This document shows, one piece after another, positions 1-10,574 of a stretch of DNA of 64,000 nucleotides. A program made the position numbers and the translations under genes. This DNA comes from Dryococelus australis (taxonomy: Eukaryota > Arthropoda > Insecta > Phasmatodea > Phasmatidae): contig CM057002.1 in NCBI GenBank assembly GCA_029891345.1, positions 63,044,777-63,108,776 on the forward strand, in the 5' to 3' direction. The first letter of the stretch is position 1, and every line of letters starts with the position of its first letter. A model generated the notes under the pieces. The model made no database searches, was not told where the DNA came from, and worked only from the letters and a program-made list of their open reading frames with translations.

Positions 1-140
1 ACTAAAAAGAGGATGGGAAAAATCGGCATAGACGCCGTAAAAACCCAGTCGACAGAAAATAATTTAAAAATTATTACATGCATTACTAGAATATGCTAAG
101 GAATCCATGTTCTTTGTTAGTAGGAAAATAAATTCTAGTA

Positions 141-560
141 GTGAGGGAGCGGGATCTTATTTTCCTTGATTTGCCTGGCCCTGGCTTAGCCAGTGAGGAG
201 AGGATACTCCTCTCTGGTGGGGGTAAACGTGGCGTGGAGCCTGTCCCCTGTGCGCACGGGGTAAGACATTGTTCGCCTTGTCGTCGGATCGCACGTCTCC
301 TCTTCCCCCTCCTGCTTACGAGACCTTCAGCAAGAACGCGTGCCACACGTGACGTCACATAGGAGCGCCATCTACGTTATTGGCTGTTCGAAATTGTTCT
401 GGAGAGAACGACGAAGGGAATGCAAGGAATGGCTTCCTGCCTTGGGAACAGACGAGCAGAGAGGGACTCTTAACAATATACGTAGATAGCATATATCTTG
501 TTATTTGGTTCGTTTAATTTATAGGGACATTTTGTTGTAGATCGTTAATACCATACTCAC
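141..560. other. GC-rich segment, possible LTR remnant
   Basis: This block is clearly richer in GC than its surroundings. It contains the phrase gcgccatctacgttattgg near 365, a style often seen in insect LTR promoter regions, and a pyrimidine-rich stretch follows at 590-620. I see no paired LTR, primer-binding site or retroelement protein. Overlapping open frames on both strands (about 70-90 codons) look non-coding. An LTR fragment or an unknown repeat are both possible. Confidence 0.2.
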
Positions 561-1000
561 GTTATTGTCATATTCACGTAGTTGTGCTCGTTCCTCATAC
601 TTCTCTCTCTCGTGTTATTTAATCATACGTAGAACTCGTTTAAACACTTTGAATTTCTCTCGTGCAACGCTGTTATTCATTTGGACTAATACTAACATTC
701 AAAGTCGCCTATCTACCAACACCGTCTACGAGCAAGATCACTACCAAAACAAAATAATTTACACTTATGCCACTCTTGGACGAAATTCATCATATATATA
801 CATATATACACACACCACCCCGTCCCCAACACGCCGCACCTCATACATGTGCCGGGGCTCGCAGGGTGAGGATGTGCCAGAGCTCCTGCTCCCCACAACA
901 AAAAAAAATAAAGAAAATAATCAAATTGACACTTGGTACACTCCTGCACCAAACACAAACAAAAAAATTTGATCCGATTAAATATTAATCATGTCAATCC
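561..1000. other. No gene seen; short AT and CA runs
   Basis: Pyrimidine-rich sequence followed by a short tatata/cacaca stretch near 794-820 and an A-rich tract at 900-920. The 135-codon frame starting at 565 has a low-complexity translation and no recognisable domain, so it is not called. Confidence 0.4.
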
Positions 1001-1002
1001 AT

Positions 1003-1125
1003 TCAACCCTTTCAAAAAGTTTAACCCTTTCAATTTTTAACTAACCCTTTCAATTTTTGATTGGATTGAGATCGGATTTGGGATTAACCCTTTCAATCAA
1101 ATCGATAATCCATCAATTAACCCCA
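1003..1125. repeat. Degenerate short tandem repeat (aaccctttcaa)
   Basis: The phrase aaccctttcaa recurs at least four times with variable A/T spacers, with related ccatcaattaacccc at the right end. It is an old, diverged minisatellite with no coding content. Confidence 0.5.
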
Positions 1126-1503
1126 TGTGAAATGAACCCCCCGCCCCTTCTACTTATACTTAGATTATACTACAATTATATAGATTGCAAGACTTTGTAC
1201 ATGCAGTGGGGTTTACTTATCATGTAATAATTAGAGATGATGGAAGATCGCGAAAATTTTTGGAGCCAATATATGTTCTGTAACACTCTATCTAGTTTAT
1301 TCTTTTATGATTGGATGGCCAAGGTTTTGACTCGGCTAGTTGTTTGCAGACCAATCACGAACGTTCTGCCTTTCAGTATCAGAATCCTCATTGGCGCAGT
1401 GAAGTGGGGTAGTAGCTTCATACATACCTGACAGCCAATAAGGTCATGTGTACAGTATGTTGAATCCTAGCAAACAGTCAACTTTTCCCGCGATAAACCA
1501 CCA
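1126..1503. other. No gene seen
   Basis: Unremarkable AT-rich DNA. A 64-codon frame at 1237-1431 has no recognisable motif. No repeat shared with the rest of the window was found here. Confidence 0.4.
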
Positions 1504-1766
1504 TCTCTAGTAATAATATTATAAATGCCAAAGTTGGCATGTTTGTCTGTTACTCGATCACGTCATAACGGCTGGACGGATTTGGATGAAATTTGGTACA
1601 GGGGTATATTATATTCTGGATTAGCACATAAGGTACTTTTCATTCCAGTAAAACTAACAGTTTCTTACGGAATATATAAAATATGTCACCAACCATTTGG
1701 GTAGGTGCTGGTTGGTTGTCTGTTTTTTATATTTTACACGTGGGTGGAGCTGCGGGTAACAGCTAG
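1504..1766 (+). mobile_element. Short non-autonomous Helitron, apparently complete
   Basis: The left end begins TC just after an A (position 1503) and runs into taataatattataaatg, the usual 5' start of this insect Helitron type. The internal phrase ggatttggatgaaatttggt at about 1580 is shared with the element at 50649-51378. The right end has a 5-bp stem (agctg/cagct, 1748-1764) closed by CTAG, followed by T at 1767. Helitrons insert between A and T, make no target duplication and end in CTRR after a hairpin, so all expected termini are visible. At about 263 bp it has no Rep/helicase gene and would depend on an autonomous partner. Confidence 0.75.
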
Positions 1767-2586
1767 TATGCAACACGTTAGGTACAGTTTTTACGTGTAT
1801 TATAATATACTATTTATATTGAAAAGTGTAATTTGCGGGGTTCTATTACACAATATTTTTATAATATTTCCAATTTGTAATTTGAACCTTTAGTGGATCA
1901 TTGTGGTCTTTTGCTATTAAATTTTATATTTTGTAAAAAAATTTGAAAAATTCTGTAAAAGGGCGTTTTCTCTGTCATTAAAACAGGTGATTATACCACA
2001 CTTTTATGGATTGGTAAAAAATGCTTAAAGTTTTTAGAAAGCAAAAAAAGGAAATTTATATGTTTGTATAATTTCAATAAATTTGTTTTTTGAAAGTAAG
2101 TAGTACTCTTAACAGGCACACATATTTAGCCAGAGGAAGAACATTTAAATAGAAGTTAAATAAAAATTTTAAATTATCATACTGCCTGAATAACGCACAA
2201 AAAGAACTTCCAATTGCGAATTAAAATATTCCTGTTAACTAACCCATATCAGACAATGCTGGTATAATAATATGAATTGTGTACTTTATTCTACAGTAGT
2301 CGGTGTTTTGAGGTACAATTTGGCTCTAATAAAGAAAATAAGCCGAACAGCAAGTGCAAGATATACCGGAGTCTACAGTGTTACAATTATCCAACTCCCC
2401 AAATATATGTGGTTAAGTTAAATAATGAGTTGCAACTGTCAAAAGCACTATCACTACACTTGGCAGTATGGTCTGCTTTTGTAATATTTCCCACTGAAGG
2501 TAGGAGGGAGACAAATTGCTGTTTCCATGTGTCGGGAAAGCTACCTGAACACGCTTGTGAGCAGTGTGTCAAGGTGCGAGAACGAA
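1767..2586. other. AT-rich, no gene seen
   Basis: Low-complexity AT-rich DNA. Frames of 61-135 codons around 2277-2684 have no recognisable domain and run into simple GA-rich sequence. Confidence 0.4.
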
Positions 2587-2660
2587 AGATGAAATGTGTG
2601 TGTGAGAGAGAGAGAAGGGAAAAGAATCAGAGTGGGAGGAGGGGGAGGGCGGCTGTCACT
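2587..2660. repeat. GA/GT-rich simple sequence
   Basis: Purine-rich low-complexity run with gtgtgtgt, gagagagaga and gggaggaggg tracts on the left shoulder of the GC-rich island that follows. Confidence 0.6.
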
Positions 2661-2965
2661 GGTAACGTGGAACACGGCTTGTGAATATGCATTAACAAGG
2701 TCCGGCGGTGTCGGGGCGGGCCTAAATACTGCGTCCCCGGGCGAGCGGGCCCCACAAACACCGCAGACTCGCATTTTGCGGGCCCCGGTTAGTTTAATCA
2801 ATGTGTTGGGCGCCCGAGGGGCGGGTACTGCCCTGGCCCCTCCCCCTTTTTTTTTTTTTTCACCCCAGCCACGCCATAGCGTTTCGAATTAGCCGCGCCC
2901 GTGGAGTTCCGGGACGTAATCGAAACCCGACGCCTTACAATTTACAGTCTCGTACGATTCGCACT
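2661..2965. promoter_or_regulatory. GC/CpG-rich island, possible regulatory DNA
   Basis: A GC-rich island with many CpG pairs in otherwise AT-rich DNA, interrupted by a pyrimidine tract at about 2845-2862. Near its left edge is atatgcattaac, resembling an octamer/homeodomain-type site. No TATA box or downstream exon could be identified. Promoter or enhancer function is inferred from composition only; a GC-rich repeat remnant is the alternative. Confidence 0.25.
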
Positions 2966-3060
2966 TGTGTTAACAAGGCGCTCCGGTTACAACTATACTT
3001 CGGAATAGCGAGAAAAGATATGGCGAAACGGGTGAACGAGGTGAGGATGGAGCAGCGCCT

Positions 3061-3300
3061 GAATTAAAGGGCGCCGGCAAACGGGAGATCGCCGAGAAAA
3101 ACCCCGCCGACCAGCGGCATCGTCCGGCACGGGTTTCGCAAGTGGGAATCGTGCCGGACGATGCCGATGGTCGGGCGGGTTTCCTTGGGGATCTCGCCCC
3201 CCCCCCCCCCCCCCCAACCTTGCGCTGCTCCGTTCTCGCCTCATTTCACCCCCATCGGCTCTCAAGACCTCATTGTTAAGAGCCGCCCAAATATCTCAAC
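3061..3300. mobile_element. Two SINE1 body fragments, head to head (fold-back)
   Basis: The right half (about 3139-3300, plus strand) matches the SINE1 body seen whole at 13874: a gtgccggacgatgccg block, a gatctc block, then the ctctcaagacctc and gttaagagccg blocks. The left half (about 3061-3138) is the same body inverted. They meet at a perfect 16-bp inverted repeat (3116-3131 and 3150-3165) with an 18-nt loop; similarity of the arms extends further. A run of about 20 C interrupts the right copy near 3198. Neither copy keeps a tRNA-like head. Confidence 0.7.
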
Positions 3301-4811
3301 TCAACTGAACTATTTCGAAAGTATAACCATACCTCTCTGGCAATATACATCACGCTACCGAACAAACATCAATTATGAACTTTCGTCAAGTAACAAAGAA
3401 GTGATTAAAGTAGAATAAATTTAAAATTATGAACAGAAGCTTGCCATTTCACTATTACCAGATGAGGCGTGGATAAGACTCGGCGACTACATTTGAAGGC
3501 ATTTGTGAAAAATGTAAACGTGTTAAAAGAAGAAATATAAACGGTTGTTCAGCCACGATGTTTACGCCAAATGACATCCGAACACCTGAAGGTATTAAAA
3601 CTTTTTTATACCGAATTCATTAATGGCACTGAGGTTCGCATACACTCCATGTCTGTTCTGAGATGTAATTAAGTACTTACTAATATATCATTATCAACTT
3701 TGGAATTTTAAATGGGAATACATCCTTATTTTCGCAATACAATAGCATGTTATTAAGCGGCGAGTTCAATGCCGTAATTATTTTGAGAACCCAACGGGCA
3801 CTTTTTGAATCACAACAAGAGACGTGCGAAATTCCCGTTATATTGCGGAGACATGATAGACTCTACTGCCTTATAAGCAATTGAGCACAGTTCGTGGATT
3901 CATTGGCCGCTGCACTGTAATCAACTTCATTTATCTGCCTAATGTTCTCGAAAGAGATTGGCCAACCCACTCTAATTATAACGACGTGCTCTTAGGTGTA
4001 CGCATTTGGCTGCAGCTGTCGAGCGCACGCGAAAGATGGTTTGTTTTTGTTACAGAAATATAAATGTTGTGTTAAATTAGATGTTTGTAGTTTTATTGCC
4101 ATTAATTCCCCGATCAATCTGGTGTGAATCACAGTTCACACCAATGCAACATATCCCAGCGTACATCAGAAAAGTATGATTTATGTTGCACGTGAAAGAA
4201 AAATGCCTACACTGTAAAATATCCTTAAATATGTATACATGTGTGTATATTCTTAGAAATGATTAATTTAAATAATAAAAAAATTTAATTAATAACTTTA
4301 TTTTTAATAAGAATAGAAAGTTTTTCCTTTGTGGACGCTTCAGAAACACCATTGGGCACAATAAAATCATTAAGTAGTGCAATTAACTGTGGTTGGGTGT
4401 AAAACATATTGGTAACAATGACGCAAACATTTGTATCAACAAATTTTATGTATGTTCATTTCAGTTATAAACTGATCAATCTCCTCGTAGAAACGGATAT
4501 CCATATATAATAATTTTCTTAAACACTTGTAAACATTACCAATCTTCTTTTACGTACAACCCGAGTAAGAATCTTTCTTCATGAATGTTTTTTTTTCCCC
4601 CACCAAAATTTGCTTTGCGAAGCATACAAAACGGAAATACGCTTAAATGTTCATTATAAATGTACTCTTATTAATTCATTTTGAAAATAACTTTTAAATA
4701 GGTAATTTATAGCATTAAATCTATCAGTGTTGCAAAATATAGGCATTCTACTTTAATGTGCAACATAAATCCTGTTTTTATTACGATTGTGCTAGTGTAC
4801 GTATTAGTTTT
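3301..4811. other. AT-rich, no gene seen
   Basis: No supported gene. The stretch 3880-4040 is somewhat richer in GC and begins ttcgtggattcattggcc, resembling ttcgcggattcattt at 34332; an old shared repeat is possible but weak. The rest is AT-rich with homopolymer runs. Confidence 0.4.
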
Positions 4812-5238
4812 TATAGGCTGTCCACGGTAACCTGAGCACTTTTAAAAGCCCTGCTTATGATATACTTGTATGTACGTTGTGTATTCTTCCGCCTTGTCTA
4901 AAATTAACGTTGCCAGGGACCTCATCCCCTTATTCATGCGTCGGTCAGACAAAACTGGGAAATTATGAAAAAAGAAAATTTTTTACATATCTGCTTACTT
5001 TTACACTTTGGTACATTAAAAAAAACACAAAGTGACAGAAATAATTTAAATTATAATATCTTTCTACCCAAAACTTTTTTTCCGACTTGAAGATAGTATG
5101 AAACGTCTATCCCCTCTATCGTTACAACATGACTGGGGCATGTAACTCAACGCGTCCGTTGAAATGCATGCAGGCGGGACCAGTAACTTTTTTGTAAGGT
5201 TGATTTCAAAAGTGCTCACTTTATCGTGAACAGTTTTA
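4812..5238 (-). mobile_element. MITE family A copy, minus orientation
   Basis: Opens ataggctgtccacggtaacc and closes tttatcgtgaacag, the family A inverted ends described at 29124. The interior runs in the opposite order to that copy: the block derived from gcagggcttt comes first and the gcatgcaggcggg block last. It is well diverged and has no open frame of interest. Confidence 0.8.
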
Positions 5239-5765
5239 AATGAGTTCTGTGTATTGTATAGTCTGGTGCATTGAGAGCCACTGAAAGCCACTCTACTTCA
5301 CGTATAAGCAGGAATCACATAGCTCCGACAAACACAGCACGACAGGACAAAAACCAAAACCACGACACAACATGTATATTTTCAATGTGACTGCTCAAAT
5401 TTACAGCCCGACAGTTTACTGAAGGTACACGAAGAGCAGAATTTTTCGGAACCATTTAGAAGGCGCTGAAAAATTACGCTAGATTCAAAGGCGGTGGGCA
5501 GACAGGAAATTTTGAATACATGATGGCGACACAGTGTTGCCGCCAATGCACACGAAGGTAAAATTATTATTCTTAAGAGTTACACACAGTGCTTTTCAAC
5601 AATGTTCCCCCTTTTATCCTGCGTATTTGCCATTGTAGGGAAAGCGTGCTATACAATTTCATTTTGCAAAGTTGTACACTCTGTGGGTCGTGCCGCACGA
5701 CACGATCAAAATAGAAATCATTTCCAATCCAAAATCGCTGGTCGAACGACAGAATTTGTCGGGCT
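5239..5765. other. No gene seen
   Basis: AT-rich with a few GC-moderate stretches (5290-5420, 5680-5760). Two frames of 66-101 codons overlap on opposite strands here and extend into the MITE; neither resembles a known protein. Confidence 0.4.
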
Positions 5766-6198
5766 AATACACTCCGTTCACAGTTACTTCCGACTTTTCT
5801 GAAGGCCTGCTGAAATTCTACTTCCAGAATATTCCTCCGCCTCGTGCAAATAAATCTTAAACAAGTCTGGAAAACCACACCAAAGGGACATCGCGCCGCA
5901 TTCGTGTGTACTCAGTGTAATAATGTTTTGCATAGGAACTATTTCTCACCAGGCATTGCAAACAAACACATTTTCTTCGTGTTTTTATTCTTATTTATTG
6001 TAAATGAAATATTATCTTGTATAGATAAAATCTAAGTAAACGTTCAATTTAACGTAAAACAAGATAACGTTTATGTTTACGCAAGTATAAAACGCCTTAT
6101 GATAACTGGCATTTTCAGGAAACAGTCTAACATGTCATACATGGGGTGAATTTCAAAGGTTTGTTTCAAAAAGTGCGAAGAAGCTGTGAATACAATAT
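5766..6198 (+). mobile_element. MITE family C copy
   Basis: Family C reference copy. The left end reads ccgttcacagttacttccga then cttttctgaagg; the right end, reversed, gives the matching ttcacagcttcttcgcactt. Shared interior blocks are attcctccgcctcgtgcaaa, gtataaaacgcctt and catggggtgaatttcaaagg. Its left subterminal 70 bp is the reverse complement of the right subterminal part of family A (aggcggaagaatac and gcagggctt in order), so A and C are related. It encodes no protein and would need a transposase supplied elsewhere. Confidence 0.75.
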
Positions 6199-6289
6199 AC
6201 CTATCCTTTCAGACACCAAAAATCATTATCAGGCTTCTGTAACAATTAGCAGAACGTGAAATACACTAATTTGAATGGAATCTGAGAGT

Positions 6290-6690
6290 TGCTTATGTGA
6301 CTGTACAAGAAATCGAAAAATTATACCGAAAACGATAAGTAATAATTGTAGGTGAGTGATTGGAGTCGTGAGAATATAGCTACGTTTACTCGGGTTCAAA
6401 TCTTGCACAGGTATAAAGTAATTAACCTTTTTTTTAAATACATTTTCTATACACAGTAGAACATCTAAAAAAACGTGAACTAAAGATATTTTAATTATAT
6501 CTCCTTTTTTAAGTCTGGAAGTATAGAAAACTAACTTGGTAAGTCTTGTAAAAATTTAAGGGGAAAACAGTTCGAGAAAATCAATATGTGCCTAATTTTA
6601 CGTAGATTTTACGGACGCTTGTGTATAAATCTTCATCGGCACTTTTCCCGTAAAATTAAGGAATATATTTTCCTGCCGTTCAGTTCTGCT
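6290..6690 (+). mobile_element. Family E repeat with tRNA-like segment
   Basis: Shares a long diverged match with the reverse strand of 10575-11330: a gttgcttatgtgact start, a tRNA-like part with a good B-box (gggttcaaatcttgc near 6400), and a downstream acctttt-rich AT block ending near gtatagaaaa. The A-box region (about 6352) is decayed. It looks like an old tRNA-derived SINE or a tRNA gene carried in a larger repeat; the A-box damage makes it unlikely to be a functional tRNA. Confidence 0.5.
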
Positions 6691-7045
6691 ATACTACCCA
6701 AATTACATCTGTAGCACTGGGAATTTATCACGCGCGATGAAAGTTCAGGAATTGAACTACGTCCGGTTAGTTGTACAAAAATGCAAATATTAAACAATTA
6801 TTTTCACAACTTTTTTTTAACACAATATGGTAAAATTATAAATAAAATTGATTTTGTAATTGATTTTTAACTTTTCAGGCAAAGACTCGTATTCTTAGAA
6901 TAATTTTTCACTGAAATATACCTAACAGCGCAAACAGAGAATGAAGAAAAATATTCCAGGTCTACTAACTGTTAAGTGCCGACGTTTCAACTCAGTTCAA
7001 CACTAGTACCACTACAGATTGGAACTCTTGCCAATGGTAACCGTA

Positions 7046-7221
7046 GCTGCCTTGCCTTCACAGTTCAAAGGCAGGATGGCCGCCTTGTAGTCGAAGGGTC
7101 GTGGGTTCGCGCCCCGGCCTCGCCGCGGCAGATTTTCAGTTCGCTAGTCGCACTGGGAATTTGTCAGCAAGTCGGTCTGACTTGAGCGCATCAACGTCAT
7201 TTCTACAAAAAAAAAAAAAAA
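7046..7221 (+). mobile_element. SINE2 with A-tail
   Basis: A tRNA-related head with B-box-like gtcgtgggttcgcgcc at about 7098, a conserved body (cactgggaatttgtcagc, tctgacttgagc) and a terminal run of about 18 A ending near 7223. It matches the copy at 22895-23042, where an empty site fixes the ends. The head here has an extra aggcaggatggccgcc segment. The uninterrupted A tail suggests it is the younger copy. Confidence 0.75.
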
Positions 7222-7651
7222 AAAGCTAAGGTTTACTCTATTACAGGTTGGGAAGGTCAATTCTAAAAGCGTGGCAACCAAAAATATTCGTCACTAGGTA
7301 AGCGCTAGGGTTGCATGTGTATAGGCTGTTCATCGTAAAGTGAGCACTTTTAAGGCCCCAGTTACTTTTTCCTCTCAGCCACATTTATCCTTTTACCATA
7401 TTTGTAAGAATGTACTACTATATAAGTAATAAACAAAGTGTGTAGATCCCACCGCACTCGGAAGTTAACGTCTAAGGCAGCAATAAAATATATTTATTTT
7501 GACTCTTCCCAGCAAACAAGGTGAATACGGGCCAGAATTGGCTAGGTAAAAGAAAGCCGACAAACTCCGTCCAGCCGATACCGGCCCACTGTCTAATGCT
7601 GGAAGCGTCCCGATGGAAATATAGAATGGAGGCTTCCTGTTGTCCGACAGT

Positions 7652-9229
7652 GTTGGGCCTGCGACGGCTGGATGTCATTACGATGCCGGGCCTGCGAAGG
7701 CTGGGTGTCGTTACGATGCCGTGCCTGCGACGGATGGATGTCGTTACAATGCTGGGCCTGCGAAGGCTGGATGTCATTACGATGCCGGGCCTGCAACGGA
7801 TGGGTGTCGCCACGATGCCGTGCCTGCGACGGATGGATCTCGTTAAAATGCTGGGCCTGCGAAGGCTGGATGTCATTACGATGCTGGGCCTGCGACGGAT
7901 GGATGTCGTTACGATGCCGTGCCTGCGACGGATGGATGTCGTTACTATGCCGTGCCTGCGAAGGCTGGGTGTCGCTACGATGACGGGCCTGCGAAGGCTG
8001 GGTGTCGCCACGATGCCGTGCCTGCGAAGGCTGGGAGTCGTTACGATGCCGGACCTGCGATGGCTGGGTGTCGCTACGATGCCGTGCCTGCGAAGGCTGG
8101 GTGTCGCTACGATGCCGTGCCTGCGAAGGCTGGGTGTCGCTACGATGCCGTGCCTGCGAAGGCTGGGTGTCGCTACGATGCCGTGCCTGCGAAGGCTGGG
8201 TGTCGCTACGATGCCGTGCCTGCGAAGGCTGGGTGTCGCTACGATGCCGTGCCTGCGAAGGCTGGGTGTCGCTACGATGCCGTGCCTGCGAAGGCTGGGT
8301 GTCGCTACGATGCCGTGCCTGCGAAAGCTGGGTGTCGCTACGATGCCGTGCCTGCGAAGGCTGGGTGTCGCTACGATGCCGTGCCTGCGAAGGCTGGGTG
8401 TCGCTACGATGCCGTGCCTGCGAAGGCTGGGTGTCGCTACGATGCCGTGCCTGCGACGGATGGATGTCGTTACTATGCCGTGCCTGCGAAGGCTGGGTGT
8501 CGCTACGATGCCGTGCCTGCGAAGGCTGGGTGTCGCTACGATGACGGGCCTGCGAAGGCTGGGTGTCGCTACGATGCCGTGCCTGCGAAGGCTGGGTGTC
8601 GCTACGATGCCGTGCCTGCGATGGCTGGATGTCGTTACGATGCCGTGCCTGCGAAGGCTGGGTGTCGCTACGATGCCGTGCCTGCGACGGATGGATGTCG
8701 TTACTATGCCGTGCCTGCGAAAGCTGGGTGTCGCTACGATGCCGTGCCTGCGAAGGCTGGGTGTCGCTACGATGCCGTGCCTGCGAAGGCTGGGTGTCGC
8801 TACGATGCCGTGCCTGCGAAGGCTGGGTGTCGCTACGATGCCGGACCTGCGATGGCTGGATGTCGCTACGATGCCGTGCCTGCGAAGGCTGGGTGTCGCT
8901 ACGATGCCGTGCCTGCGAAGGCTGGGTGTCGCTACGATGCCGTGCCTGCGAAGGCTGGGTGTCGCTACGATGCCGGACCTGCGATGGCTGGATGTCGCTA
9001 CGATGCCGTGCCTGCGAAGGCTGGGTGTCGCTACGATGCCGTGCCTGCGAAGGCTGGGTGTCGCTACGATGCCGTGCCTGCGAAAGCTGGGTGTCGCTAC
9101 GATGCCGTGCCTGCGAAGGCTGGGTGTCGCTACGATGCCGTGCCTGCGAAGGCTGGGTGTCGTTACGATGCTGGACCTGCGATGGCTGGATGTCGTTACG
9201 ATGCCAGGCATGCAGCGGCATGATGTCCA
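7652..9229. repeat. Minisatellite, 33-bp unit, about 48 copies
   Basis: Units differ by few bases; the commonest contains tacgatgccgtgcctgcgaa followed by ggctgggtgtcgc. Because 33 is divisible by three and the unit lacks stops, five of the six frames stay open over most or all of the array, with 11-residue periodic translations such as RLGVATMPCLR and EGWVSLRCRAC on the plus strand and QARHRSDTQPS on the minus strand. These are arithmetic by-products, not gene evidence. Variant units recur in order: the gccggacctgcgatggctgg type at about 8842 and 8974 is 132 bp apart, exactly four units, so part of the array grew by multi-unit duplication. The left 350 bp is the most diverged. Confidence 0.95.
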
Positions 9230-9367
9230 GAAATAAGTAGTATTATAACCGTGAAGAAAACCTTAATTTTTTGATTAAGAATTTTAGTAATTGTTCTTTC
9301 CTCTTTACAAATATTCATTTCATTTATTTCTCCACACATCGTATGATATGAAATATTTTTGCTTGCC

Positions 9368-9440
9368 GATTGCGGGTTTCGATCCTAAGACCCTTGGGTT
9401 GACAGTCCAGTACGCTAACCTATATATCACGGGGTAAGTT
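9368..9440 (-). tRNA. tRNA-like remnant (probably not functional)
   Basis: On the minus strand the segment reads as a tRNA-like body: an A-box-like tataggttagcgtactgg, an anticodon-arm-like stretch, then ttaggatcgaaacccgc resembling a B-box/T arm. I could not form a convincing acceptor stem, and it sits among mobile DNA, so a SINE head or tRNA pseudogene is more likely than a working tRNA. Confidence 0.35.
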
Positions 9441-10167
9441 GCTGACACTTTCCAGTCATTTAATATATATATATCTCATGACACTAATTCCTATAAAGAA
9501 ATGCATCAATTCCATTACAGTATAACAAATAATTTTAAAACACGGATTATTGAAACAGTATTTCTTCAGAGACTATCAAACAAAATAGTTTTTGTTAGTT
9601 TTTAGTATATCTGTTGGATTGTTGTACAAGTGAAAAAAATTTCAAAGTAAACAAATACCATGGGCTACCACATGACACATATATATTCACGAAAAGAAAC
9701 TTGCTAATGGTTATCAAACGATCTCAAAATAGACATCACGCCATTTACAGCTAGGTAGCATCTTGCCTATTCAAAATACTTTACAAAAGTTTGTCGGAAA
9801 AAGATATCATATTTATATCTTTACTGTAATAAAGAGCCTGGTCTCAAAAATCTTACCACGCCAGAATAAATAAGATAATGGCCAGCTTAACGAAAAGGCA
9901 AAGATGCTGCATGGAATCGGCCCAGAATAATTTTAAGATGCTTACAAAATGTTTGCTTTGCAATATAATGCCGACATATTTTCGGCGATATCCATCTGTT
10001 AGAAAAAATAAAATGACCCCACGGTATTTTTTAGTATAACGGCAAACATTCCGTCTAAAAAACGACATCATGCCGTCGTCAAATGGCTATCTTCTTGCAC
10101 TGAAACGACAATTGCCTTTTGTACAGGTATAGGACCGACAATTTGCAGACACTTTGCCGACAGGTTG
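9441..10167. other. AT-rich interior of the 2.67-kb element
   Basis: No gene seen. The part 9870-9925 (gccagcttaacgaaaaggca, then aagatgctgcatgg) resembles 32821-32860, hinting at a shared old repeat. Two minus-strand frames of 72-78 codons have no known domain. Confidence 0.35.
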
Positions 10168-10232
10168 TGTTTGCTGGGTTATTTTTAATGATAGGGCTTT
10201 CAAAAGTGCTCAGTTTACCGTGAACAGCATAT

Positions 10233-10574
10233 ACCAGATTTGCCCTATCTTCTACGTTAAAAATCAGGACAGTTATAATAATTATAAATAAAATATCAAA
10301 TAACTTTGTTATCAAGTGAAACCTTTCTTTTTTATTATTCGGGTAGATAAAGCATGTATGCCACTATCAAATTTTCCATACTTTCTCGGGAGCAAACTTC
10401 CCCGAGACCTGCCACCTGATCCTGCATGCAAGCAGCTATGGAAGGTTCTTTTGAATAACCTATCGAACTACACTTGTCGCCGCACAAGTAAAGAGCGGTG
10501 CAATATTTCTTATGGTTTTACTTCTGCAACAGTGATTCAAGAACTGTATTCACTCACGACTTAAACATTTTGCA
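10233..10574. other. No gene seen
   Basis: AT-rich DNA with an 82-codon frame (10316-10564) lacking recognisable features. Confidence 0.4.

Larger units (their letters stand above)
7508..10178. mobile_element. 2.67-kb element with CCCAGCAAACA ends, carrying a minisatellite
   Basis: A perfect 11-bp inverted repeat, CCCAGCAAACA at 7508-7518 and its reverse complement at 10168-10178, brackets a segment that interrupts a family B MITE. Between them are a 140-bp unique lead, the 33-bp array (7652-9229), a tRNA-like remnant (9368-9440) and about 700 bp of AT-rich DNA. No transposase frame is present, so it would be non-autonomous. I found no convincing target duplication and cannot assign a superfamily. 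The 11-bp match alone could be chance; its position exactly where family B breaks is the stronger argument. Confidence 0.5.
7319..10232 (+). mobile_element. MITE family B copy split by a 2.67-kb insert
   Basis: The left part (7319-7507) opens taggctgttcatcgtaaagt and continues in parallel with the uninterrupted family B copy at 28009-28247, including cggaagttaacgtctaa and the aataaaatatattta block. The missing right end appears at 10193-10232: agggctttcaaaagtgctca followed by tttaccgtgaacag. The two outer ends are inverted copies of each other. The intervening 7508-10178 has its own inverted ends and is described separately. Confidence 0.65.

Noticed and set aside
7472..9240. Five overlapping long open frames of 225-579 codons as repeat proteins
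   Set aside because: They exist on both strands because the 33-bp unit is stop-free; no signal peptide, non-repeat domain or promoter supports one over the others.
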